34,657 bases of DNA from an uncultured Clostridia bacterium (GTDB taxonomy: Bacteria; Bacillota; Clostridia; Oscillospirales; Ruminococcaceae): positions 1 to 34,657 of the forward strand of contig CAMOKN010000020.1 of NCBI GenBank assembly GCA_946617595.1, given 5' to 3'. Under the pieces are notes generated by a model. The model did not search any database, was not told where the DNA came from, and was given only the letters and a program-made list of their open reading frames with translations. This document shows, one piece after another, positions 6,979 to 14,780 of this stretch; the stretch's first letter is position 1; each line of letters starts with the position of its first letter. The translations under genes and the position numbers were made by a program.

Positions 6979-8397
6979 ATGGCGAAAAATAAAAACAGCA
7001 TTAGAAGTAAGCTGTATTCATTTCAGCTCCTTTGTTTGGAGTTCGTTCTCAGGGTTCTTGCCGTGGGTTGCGGAGCCGCTCTTTTGCTTGATATGGGGCT
7101 CGGTAAAACAATTATTTCCCTTGCGGTCATCAGTGAATTGTTTAAGAAGTCGCAGATCCGTAAGGTGCTCATTGTATGTCCGAACACTTTGCTCAAATTG
7201 TGGGAGCGCGAAACGGAGAAGTTTGCGGATTTTCCCTATAAGTTTGTCATTGTACACGGAAGCAAGGAAAAAAAGAACAGATTGCTGCGGGAAGCGGCAG
7301 AATATGATGACCCGAATGTTTTGATGATCATGGCAATAAGCTACGACAGTATGCGAAATTATGTCACAGAGCTGATCAAATATGCCCCCGACATGATCAT
7401 CGCAGACGAGGGGCACAAAATGAAAGACAAAAGGACTATGCAAAGTCAATGTATGCATATGCTTGGCGACGCTGCAAGATATAAGCTGCTACTTACCGGC
7501 ACGCCAATATGCAATGACGAAAGGGACATCTGGAGTCAGTATAGGTTCCTTGATAGCTCCGTTTTTGGTGACTATTTTTCGTTCTGGCGCAGATATTTTT
7601 TTAAATCCGGAACGTATGAAATATGTTTTAAATCAGAAATGAAGGAGGATCTCAGGGAAAATATTTTTAGCATCGGAATTCGTCTGGAAAAAAAGGAATG
7701 TCTCGATTTACCGGGAATAACTTATACGGAAATTCCAGTTGTATTAGAACCGTCGGCAATGAAGGAATACAAACGCTTGTGGTATGATAGAATGCTGAAG
7801 TTTACTAACGATTCTATAGTTTCTCCCAAAAATATCTTAACTGAACTGCTTCGGCTTTCTCAGTTCACGGGCGGTTTTGTGACCGATGAAAACGGTCGTT
7901 CGGTATCCGTCAGCAAAGCAAAACTGAACGCATTGAGCGAGTTGCTTGATTCTATCCACGAAGAAAAACATAAAGTGGTTGTAATAGCGCGTTTTGTTCC
8001 CGAACTAATTGCTATAGAGAAGCTTTTGGAGAAAAAAGGCGTTGATTACGCTCGCTATCGAGGGGAAATATCAAATGCTGAAAGAATCAAAGGTTTGAAT
8101 AAATTTGATGATGATCCCGAATGCAAGGTTCTGGTCGCACAGCTTCAGACCGTAGGTCTCGGATTGAATCTTACTGTTGCGAGCAAGATAATATTCTACT
8201 CGCTTAGCTACTCTGCCGCAGATTATAACCAGTGTAGAGACAGGATATATCGTATAGGGCAGACGGAAACGTGTCAGTGCTTTCATCTTGTGGCTCAAGA
8301 TACCATAGATGAGGATATTCTTTATGCAATCGCGAACAAGGAATCGCTGGCTCACCACATTATCGACAAATATGGATTGAAAGTTAAATCTGCCTAA
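6979..8397 (+). CDS. SNF2/SWI2-family DEAD-like helicase (stand-alone)
   Basis: Walker A LDMGLGKT, motif II DEGH, motif III LLTGTP, motif V/VI VGLGLNLTVAS..QCRDRIYRIGQ. Confidence 0.92.
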   Translation: MAKNKNSIRSKLYSFQLLCLEFVLRVLAVGCGAALLLDMGLGKTIISLAVISELFKKSQIRKVLIVCPNTLLKLWERETEKFADFPYKFVIVHGSKEKKNRLLREAAEYDDPNVLMIMAISYDSMRNYVTELIKYAPDMIIADEGHKMKDKRTMQSQCMHMLGDAARYKLLLTGTPICNDERDIWSQYRFLDSSVFGDYFSFWRRYFFKSGTYEICFKSEMKEDLRENIFSIGIRLEKKECLDLPGITYTEIPVVLEPSAMKEYKRLWYDRMLKFTNDSIVSPKNILTELLRLSQFTGGFVTDENGRSVSVSKAKLNALSELLDSIHEEKHKVVVIARFVPELIAIEKLLEKKGVDYARYRGEISNAERIKGLNKFDDDPECKVLVAQLQTVGLGLNLTVASKIIFYSLSYSAADYNQCRDRIYRIGQTETCQCFHLVAQDTIDEDILYAIANKESLAHHIIDKYGLKVKSA

Positions 8398-8435
8398 TAA
8401 ACGCGAATAAGAATAATATCGTTATTGAACGATGA

Positions 8436-8462
8436 AAGGCTGCTTTCGGGCAGCCTTTTTTT
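8436..8462 (+). terminator. Terminator downstream of SNF2
   Basis: AAGGCTGCTTTCGGGCAGCCTTTTTTT. Confidence 0.85.
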
Positions 8463-8497
8463 GTGGGCTGAATAAGGGTTTATCCCATAATGGGTAT

Positions 8498-8818
8498 TTA
8501 TTTATTCAAGTCTTTTATAACTTCCAGAATATGAACAGACTTTTCGTAGCTGAGCTTTTGTATCTCTGCTATGATCTCTGATGAGAGTTTTGGGCTGTCG
8601 ATGCCAAAATCAAAGAATTCTTTGGGCGTGATCCCAAAGTAATCGCATATATAGAAGAATCCGGTCATTGACGGCATTGCCTTATGATTTTCAATTTTAT
8701 TGATATAACTTTCACTCTGACCTAAGGATAAGCTCATATCGCGAGCAGATACACCTTTGATTTGCCTCAGTTGAGTAAGTCTTGCGGCGAATTCGTTATC
8801 TTCCATCATTATGATCAC
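8498..8818 (-). CDS. XRE-family HTH transcriptional regulator
   Basis: FAARLTQLRQIKGVSARDMSLSLGQSESYINKIENHKAMPSMTGFFYICDYFGITPKEFFD. Confidence 0.92.
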   Translation of the reverse strand: MIIMMEDNEFAARLTQLRQIKGVSARDMSLSLGQSESYINKIENHKAMPSMTGFFYICDYFGITPKEFFDFGIDSPKLSSEIIAEIQKLSYEKSVHILEVIKDLNK

Positions 8819-8988
8819 TCATGAATATTATATCATATATTTTTCTGATTATAGGGAAAATAATTCTATAAATATCTTGAAATAAATCATAAAAGGATAT
8901 ATAATATAAAATGTGTGGAATTAAAAGATGTGATTTTGAATGAAAGCCAATTATGCCTGTCATTCTGAGTTGCCTAAAAGCAGATTAG

Positions 8989-9225
8989 GCTAAGATCATC
9001 AAAACCGAGGTAATTCTATGCCCCTGCTGTATGGAAACGCACGAAGTTCAAACTGTTGAGTATATGGACAAGACCGTATATAACGGTGTAGAGTTAGAAA
9101 CGGACACAATAAGCTGCTATTGCAGCTTGGCTGATGCTTATTTCGAGGTCGATGAGATCATCTCGCGTAATTATCGCGTGCTGGGTGAGACATATATACT
9201 TTACGTGATTGTAAACAAGGAATAG
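8989..9225 (+). pseudogene. Remnant of an MqsA-like zinc-finger antitoxin N-terminus, fused in frame to SNF2 3'-end DNA
   Basis: In-frame ...KTEVILCPCCMETHEVQTVEYMDKTVYNGVE...CYC; no ATG/GTG/TTG upstream of the CPCC motif in the open stretch; last codons (VNKE*) lie in the SNF2-tail duplication. Confidence 0.5.
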
Positions 9226-9292
9226 CTGGTCATCATATTATTGGCAAATATAGATTGAAAGTTAAATTTGCCTGATAAACGCAAATAAGAGA
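9213..9292 (+). repeat. Diverged direct duplicate of the SNF2 3' end (other copy about 8334-8413)
   Basis: acaaggaatCgctggctcaccacattat.. vs acaaggaatAgctggtcatcatattat..; shares gattgaaagttaaat.tgcct.ataaacgc.aataag. Confidence 0.85.
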
Positions 9293-9330
9293 ATTATCTT
9301 TCGTTTTTTACTTAACAGTAAATAAATTCA

Positions 9331-9357
9331 AAAGGCGCTGCCGTTCAGACAACGCCT
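9331..9357 (-). terminator. Terminator of the minus-strand PEP/pyruvate-binding gene
   Basis: Minus strand: GAGGCGTTGTCTGAACGGCAGCGCCTTTTGAATTT. Confidence 0.75.
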
Positions 9358-9366
9358 CTCTTGATC

Positions 9367-11937
9367 TCACATCGTTATCAGCAGATGTCCGCTTGTAACG
9401 TCGTTATACACCATGCAGTCCCTGCCGCTGACATCGTACACCTTCACGATACCGGCAAGCTCGTTTTCGCTGTCAAATTCAGATGTTATGTCTGTGCAGC
9501 CCGCCAACCGCTCCGGCGAATAGTGCAGCGTCTTTTCATTGCAGAACACGGCGGTGTAGAGTATTCCGGCTTCCACAAGATCCTGGAAAATATGACTGCC
9601 GTAGGAGAGCTCCGGATTATATCCTGCTTTGGTCTCCTCGACTTCGCAGATAATGCTGAATTCGCTGATATCCGCGAAAGCTGTCGGCACTCCCAGCTCC
9701 GGCGACGACGTACCCACGCGCCCCGGAACTATCAGCATCATGTGCTTATCCTTTCCGCGGAAGTGCCAGTTTATCTTCCCGACAAGGCTTGCGACAGCGG
9801 TCTTTTTATTGTACGGCATATCGTAATATTTCACTGGGTCAACATACACGATGATATCGAGCTTTGCTGTGCGGGATATACCCATTGACGCGCCGACGCT
9901 TTCGAGCAGGATATTCTGCCGAGGGATATTCTCCGGTATCGGCATGCCGCCCGTGCTGTTCATCACCTGCAAGGGGCGGCATTGCAGCAGGTCAATGGAA
10001 TACTCGCCGTTGTCCGAGATGTTAATTGTGAACTCAATATCCACGGGATTCCCGTACTCTTGCTGTATACACTGCATCAGGCGGCGCATACGGTCCATTA
10101 TCTCCTTGTTTTCGACTATGCCCTTGCAGGATATAAACCGCACGTCCTGCCGCCTTCCCATTTCACGAAGCCGGCTTTCTGCGTCAAAGTCGTGTTCAAG
10201 CAGGAGCTTTCCCACATACTTCGGAATGACCGGCTCGATAACACGAAGCGGTAACTGCTCGATATTCCGGGCGATAACATTTACGGCTTCGGTGTTTCCC
10301 TGTGAGAACTTGTGCCGGTCTGCGGAAGAAGTATGTGTCGTGCGTTCGGGCATATCAAGGCTGACGATACGAGGATAGGAGCCTTCCTTGCGGTCAACTG
10401 CCGATGTTCCCAGCCCCATAACGAGCCGCAGCATACCCGCCGACGGGTCGGAGCTTTGCAGTATGCGGTACGGGCTGTAGGAGTAGCCCACACCCGCCGC
10501 GCAGGGCATATAATAATCGCCGTAGTATGACCCGGAGACCCGCTGTACCAACAGCGCCATCTGCTCATCGCGCTTGTCAAGTCCGCGGCGCTTGCGATAG
10601 TCCAGCGCTGACAGGCTCATAGAGCTTGCATAAACTGTCTTTATTGCGGTTTCAAGCTCGGCGAGACGCTCCTCGGGTGTTCCTCTGTTCGGGCAGAACA
10701 CCGACTCGTACTTGCCCGCAAAGGCATTCCCGAATCCGTCCTCAAGAATACTGCTGGAACGGACGATATACGGGTCATTTCCGTAATACTCGATGATGTG
10801 AGTGAACTGCTCACGCATTATGTCGGAGAAGCTGCCGTTCAGCAGTCTGTCAGCGAACTCGTCCGCGAGGGTGAAATACCCCTCGTCGGTGCGCTGCTTT
10901 ACGCGAAGCTCCCAGAAGCCGTTGTCAACGATGTATGTGTAGTACACATCAGAACCGACATAGAACGAATCGTGGGGCTCGATGACCTCCGCAATGTCGG
11001 GCTCGTTGTTCCGGATTATCGCGCGTGCAAGCAGCATACCGCAGGCTTTTCCACCAATCATTCCCGTGCCGATCATGTGGTCGCGGACTGCAAAATAATC
11101 CTCCGGCGTGAAGTTACGCTTTATCATATCGCGCATTTTTTCGTCGCGGCTCATTATGATATTGCACATACGGCTGCACTCTTCGCTCACGTCCTCACCT
11201 CTGCGGTATTCCCGTTTGACGTGGTTGAAGAACCTGTCCCAGGAGTCGATGTAGCGTTCGTCAGTCGCTCTCTGGGCGTTGCCCATTGTGTAGTAGAACC
11301 TGCTCGATCTCACGCCGTCAAGTATCGGTCTGTACTCACCTGTAGCAGGTTCGTAGGTATGCGGAAGGAACATTGTGCCGGAGTTCCTGTCATGCACTTT
11401 TTCGGGTCGGATATAGTAATTCCTTTTGTCGGAATATACATCAAGAAATATCTGTGCTGTACCGAGTATTTTATTTACCGAACCGAGCGAGTGTTTTCCG
11501 CGTTTTATCGGGAAGTACGAAACACAGTCAGGCGAGGACAGAAACGGTGCTGTCACCTTGAAAAAGTTGCCCATCATAAGGTCTGTCGCCCAAGCTGTCT
11601 GTAATTCGGAAAGGCAGTCGAAAATATAGAAGACCTCTCTGCCTTCCTTTTCAATGACATTATGAATGTCCGCGGCGAATGTCTCGAACCTGTGAGAAAG
11701 CGGTATCAGAACCCTTTTTATTTCCGTGAAGTAACCGGTCAGCGGCTCGGTGTCCGCATAACGAAGATAAACGATGCTGCGTTTATCGCGCATCGCCTGT
11801 GCAATGAACGGCGTCACGAATGTCCGGAATTCCGATAACTCCGATATCCTCCACACCACGTTATCGCCCAGCCGTATGCTGTCGAGTGCCGTGTCCATTT
11901 CGGGAATGCCCGAGTTTATCCTGTCAAATGCTGCCAT
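9367..11937 (-). CDS. PEP/pyruvate-binding (PPDK N-terminal-like) domain protein with a KaiC/RecA-like N-terminal region
   Basis: ...GMIGGKACGMLLARAI..., YIVRSSSILEDGFGNAFAGKYESVF, LLQCRPLQ, YGSHIFQDLVEAGILY. Start at 11937 (MAAFDRIN) supported by SD GAGG. Confidence 0.78.
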   Translation of the reverse strand: MAAFDRINSGIPEMDTALDSIRLGDNVVWRISELSEFRTFVTPFIAQAMRDKRSIVYLRYADTEPLTGYFTEIKRVLIPLSHRFETFAADIHNVIEKEGREVFYIFDCLSELQTAWATDLMMGNFFKVTAPFLSSPDCVSYFPIKRGKHSLGSVNKILGTAQIFLDVYSDKRNYYIRPEKVHDRNSGTMFLPHTYEPATGEYRPILDGVRSSRFYYTMGNAQRATDERYIDSWDRFFNHVKREYRRGEDVSEECSRMCNIIMSRDEKMRDMIKRNFTPEDYFAVRDHMIGTGMIGGKACGMLLARAIIRNNEPDIAEVIEPHDSFYVGSDVYYTYIVDNGFWELRVKQRTDEGYFTLADEFADRLLNGSFSDIMREQFTHIIEYYGNDPYIVRSSSILEDGFGNAFAGKYESVFCPNRGTPEERLAELETAIKTVYASSMSLSALDYRKRRGLDKRDEQMALLVQRVSGSYYGDYYMPCAAGVGYSYSPYRILQSSDPSAGMLRLVMGLGTSAVDRKEGSYPRIVSLDMPERTTHTSSADRHKFSQGNTEAVNVIARNIEQLPLRVIEPVIPKYVGKLLLEHDFDAESRLREMGRRQDVRFISCKGIVENKEIMDRMRRLMQCIQQEYGNPVDIEFTINISDNGEYSIDLLQCRPLQVMNSTGGMPIPENIPRQNILLESVGASMGISRTAKLDIIVYVDPVKYYDMPYNKKTAVASLVGKINWHFRGKDKHMMLIVPGRVGTSSPELGVPTAFADISEFSIICEVEETKAGYNPELSYGSHIFQDLVEAGILYTAVFCNEKTLHYSPERLAGCTDITSEFDSENELAGIVKVYDVSGRDCMVYNDVTSGHLLITM

Positions 11938-11959
11938 ATCAAACCTCACAAATAAACAT

Positions 11960-12004
11960 AATGGCACTGAAATAACACTTTTGTTATTTTCAGCGCCATT
12001 GCCT
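11960..12004 (-). promoter_or_regulatory. 5'-leader hairpin with motif AGGCAATGGCGCTG
   Basis: Minus strand AGGCAATGGCGCTGAAAATAAC-AAAAGT-GTTATTTCAGTGCCATT, just downstream of the promoter. Confidence 0.55.
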
Positions 12005-12010
12005 TTTTAT

Positions 12011-12039
12011 ATTGTAGCATACGGAAAAATTTTTGTCAA
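12011..12039 (-). promoter_or_regulatory. Promoter TTGACA-17-TACAAT for the PEP/pyruvate-binding gene
   Basis: -35 12034-12039, -10 12011-12016 (minus strand). Confidence 0.75.
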
Positions 12040-12194
12040 TAAAGAATTGTGCTGCTGCCTTATTCGCCCGACACAAAGACTGTGCCAGAGCCTAATATTT
12101 GCAAGAATAGAATTTAAATTATTCATAAATTGCCCGTTTTTATTTGCTCGGTGTTGATTTGTTTGTACAGAAATCACATAAATTGCCGTTTGCG

Positions 12195-12223
12195 TTGACA
12201 ACCACAAATCGACTTGATATAAT
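12195..12223 (+). promoter_or_regulatory. Promoter TTGACA-17-TATAAT for the ABC/pyrimidine cluster
   Basis: -35 12195-12200, -10 12218-12223. Confidence 0.8.
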
Positions 12224-12238
12224 TGAAACATAGAAAGC

Positions 12239-12274
12239 GAGAGGACAATGGCGTCAATGCTATTGTTCTCTTTT
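12239..12274 (+). promoter_or_regulatory. Leader hairpin resembling a terminator/attenuator
   Basis: GAGAGGACAATGGC-GTCAAT-GCTATTGTTCTCTTTT; 14-bp stem allowing G-U, hexaloop, U-run. Confidence 0.5.
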
Positions 12275-12298
12275 GCATAAGTCAGAAGGTGAACGGAT

Positions 12299-13084
12299 AT
12301 GAATGTTGAAAGAATAAAAAATGCAGAAATTATGCTTGACAATGTCGGAATGACATACGATGCGGCAGACGGCAAGAAAGTACAGGCGCTCACAAGCGTT
12401 ACAATGGATATACAAAAAGGCGAGTTCATCTCTTTGCTCGGACCGTCGGGCTGCGGCAAGACAACGCTTCTGCGCATAATCGCTGACCTTTTGCAGCCTA
12501 CCTCCGGTAAAGTGCTGATAGGCGGTGAAACCCCGAAAGAAGCCCGTCTGAAGCGCAAGTACGGAATGGTATTCCAGAGTGCGGTGCTGTACGACTGGCG
12601 AACTGTGATAAAGAACATCGAGCTTCCGCTTGAGATAATACACGAAGGCAAGGCAGAACGCCGCGAGCGTGCTGTAAAAATGCTTGATCTTGTCGGTCTC
12701 TCGGAGTTTGCGAACCATTACCCGAGACAATTATCGGGCGGTATGCAGCAAAGAGTTGGTATAGCACGGGCGCTGGCATTGCAGCCGGAGATACTGCTTA
12801 TGGACGAACCGTTTTCGGCGCTTGATGAGTTCACGCGAGAAAAGCTGCACATAGATCTGCTTAAAATCTGGCGAAAGACGAACAAGACGATAATCTTCGT
12901 CACACACAACATTTCCGAGTCGGTATTCCTTTCCGACAGGGTGTGCGTACTCTCACCCCACCCGGGCAGGCTCTCCGCGGTGATCGACATTGATCTGCCG
13001 CGACCAAGAACTATGGAGATAAGAGACACACCCGAATTTACCGCGCTTGTGGCAAAGGTTAGGAACAGCTTTGAGGGAGTTTAG
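12299..13084 (+). CDS. ABC transporter ATP-binding protein (nitrate/sulfonate/pyrimidine-type)
   Basis: GPSGCGKTT Walker A, LSGGMQQRVGIARAL signature, LLMDEPFSALDE. Confidence 0.95.
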   Translation: MNVERIKNAEIMLDNVGMTYDAADGKKVQALTSVTMDIQKGEFISLLGPSGCGKTTLLRIIADLLQPTSGKVLIGGETPKEARLKRKYGMVFQSAVLYDWRTVIKNIELPLEIIHEGKAERRERAVKMLDLVGLSEFANHYPRQLSGGMQQRVGIARALALQPEILLMDEPFSALDEFTREKLHIDLLKIWRKTNKTIIFVTHNISESVFLSDRVCVLSPHPGRLSAVIDIDLPRPRTMEIRDTPEFTALVAKVRNSFEGV

Positions 13085-13096
13085 GAGCTGATATGA

Positions 13097-13918
13097 ATGA
13101 AAGCAATCAGAAAAATAGTCAACAGCAAGGCGTTTGTAACGCTTGTATGGATCGCAGTAATTATCATTATATGGGAGATTTGCGCGGCGCGGGTAGCCGA
13201 GGTCAAGCGAACTCCCGAGAATGTTCTTCCGCATCTGAGCGGCGTTATTGATTCACTTACAAGCGACCGTAAGATAAACGGTTCGCAGACTGCACTCGGA
13301 ATGGTGCTTGAAAACGCGGGCGCAACTCTTTCCCGGGCGGCGGTGGGTTATGTCATCGGAATAGCGGCAGGATTCATACTTGCTCTGCTGATGAGTCTTT
13401 CGGGTATCATCGAAAAGATCGCGTTTCCGTATCTTATGCTGATCCAGCTTATACCGATACTCGGAATGGCACCGATAATCAACGCTATAACCGGTGATAT
13501 TGCAGTAAGCCGTATCGTGATAGCAGCGATACTCACGTTCTATCCTGTCGCTGCAAACACCCTTGCCGGGTTCAAAGCGGTACGCCGTGAAGCACACGAG
13601 CTGATGTACTCTTACGCGGCAAACAAACTCCAGCTTTATACGAAAACGATGATACCCGCCTGCATACCGTACTTTTTCACAGGGCTGAAAATATCGGCTC
13701 CTATGGCGATAACGGCGTCTATACTCGTAGATACTCTTCAAGGCGGTATCGGGCTTGGCTGTCTGCTTTCGCAGTCGCTCAAAGGCGCAATGACAAGATA
13801 TGTGTTCTGGGACATCGTATTTTTCAGCGCAGTTATCGGAATATTGAGCTTCTACATAATGGGGCTCATCGAGACGCTGCTCTGTCCGTACAAGAGACTC
13901 GAAAAGAAAGGAAGATGA
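13097..13918 (+). CDS. ABC transporter permease (SsuC/TauC-like)
   Basis: Hydrophobic TM protein; EAH...AANKLQLYTKTMIPACIPYFFTGLKISAPMAITASIL matches the BPD permease loop. Confidence 0.9.
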   Translation: MKAIRKIVNSKAFVTLVWIAVIIIIWEICAARVAEVKRTPENVLPHLSGVIDSLTSDRKINGSQTALGMVLENAGATLSRAAVGYVIGIAAGFILALLMSLSGIIEKIAFPYLMLIQLIPILGMAPIINAITGDIAVSRIVIAAILTFYPVAANTLAGFKAVRREAHELMYSYAANKLQLYTKTMIPACIPYFFTGLKISAPMAITASILVDTLQGGIGLGCLLSQSLKGAMTRYVFWDIVFFSAVIGILSFYIMGLIETLLCPYKRLEKKGR

Positions 13919-13922
13919 GCGT

Positions 13923-14729
13923 ATGGCTGCAAAAGTGAACAAGAAACGGCGAAGCGCTGTGCAGTCGGTCGTATGCCCGCTCATTTTCGGTATAGCTCTT
14001 ATCGCCGCATGGCAGACCGGATTACTGCATATAGTGCTGAACACCGACGAATATGTCCTGCCGTACCCGACGCGCATAATCACGATAATTGGTGAGAACA
14101 GCGACAAGATAATGACGAATGTATGGGCTTCGGTGCAGGTCGCTGTGCTGGGACTTATCTTCGGGTCACTTCTCGGCTACCTTATAGCAATATTTGCCAC
14201 AGTATTCCCGAAATATGGCAGCGGCGGACTTACGATAGTTTCAGCGTTCAACGCAATACCGATAGTCGCGCTCGCACCGGTCATCATCAACTGGACAAAG
14301 GACGTAAGCTCCGAAGCCGAGGTGAGAAGCGCAGTAGCAAAGGTGATAGTCGTAACGGTCGTAAGTATGGCGTCAATGAGTGTAAACGCTTACCGCGGAC
14401 TTACCGAGCTGCCGCCGTTCTCGGACGATCTGATGAAGACTTATGCTGCAGGCAGGCTCACCGAGTTCGTGAAGCTGCGGCTCCCGAACAGCGTTCCGTA
14501 CATCTTCACAGCACTCCGGGTAAGCGTTCCCGGAAGCGTCATCAGCGCACTTGTAAGCGAATACTTTGCCGAGTATATCACCGGTGTCGGGCGGCAGATA
14601 CGGGAGAACATTCTGATAGCGCAGTATTCCACAGCCTGGGCATATATCGTTACAGCTTGTATCATAGGTATCGTGATGTACGCGGTGCTTATGGTAATAG
14701 AAGCAATAGTCCTGAAAAAGCGCAGGTAA
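13923..14729 (+). CDS. ABC transporter permease (SsuC/TauC-like)
   Basis: TYAAGRLTEFVKLRLPNSVPYIFTALRVSVPGSVISALVSEYF. Confidence 0.9.
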   Translation: MAAKVNKKRRSAVQSVVCPLIFGIALIAAWQTGLLHIVLNTDEYVLPYPTRIITIIGENSDKIMTNVWASVQVAVLGLIFGSLLGYLIAIFATVFPKYGSGGLTIVSAFNAIPIVALAPVIINWTKDVSSEAEVRSAVAKVIVVTVVSMASMSVNAYRGLTELPPFSDDLMKTYAAGRLTEFVKLRLPNSVPYIFTALRVSVPGSVISALVSEYFAEYITGVGRQIRENILIAQYSTAWAYIVTACIIGIVMYAVLMVIEAIVLKKRR

Positions 14730-14780
14730 CTGCACTTAAAATAAAAAAGTAGAACAAAGGAAAAAAGGAGGCAGATTTCT

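Noticed and set aside
6979-8397. SNF2 helicase as part of a DISARM or other named defence system
   Set aside because: No methyltransferase, nuclease or other partner subunit nearby; stand-alone SNF2 genes are also common in prophages and mobile elements.
9361-11629. Plus-strand ORFs (e.g. 9361-9888, 9851-10378, 10798-11604) opposite the PEP/pyruvate-binding gene
   Set aside because: They are antisense to a long ORF with recognisable domain motifs; low-complexity, Cys/Arg-rich translations are typical of spurious frames.
12239-12274. ANTAR-type dual-hairpin antitermination target
   Set aside because: The hexaloops seen (GUCAAU, AUAUCG, AAAAGU) do not match the published A1/G4 loop rule as I recall it, and I cannot show paired hairpins; kept only as a speculative possibility under the shared-leader finding.
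13253-14107. 284-aa minus-strand ORF across the permease genes, and similar long antisense ORFs (16398-17207, 17820-18500, 30258-31016)
   Set aside because: Antisense to well-supported enzymes; GC/codon-position shadow ORFs.
14123-14752. 209-aa plus-strand ORF overlapping the second permease
   Set aside because: Out-of-frame shadow of the permease (Arg/Tyr-rich); no plausible domain.
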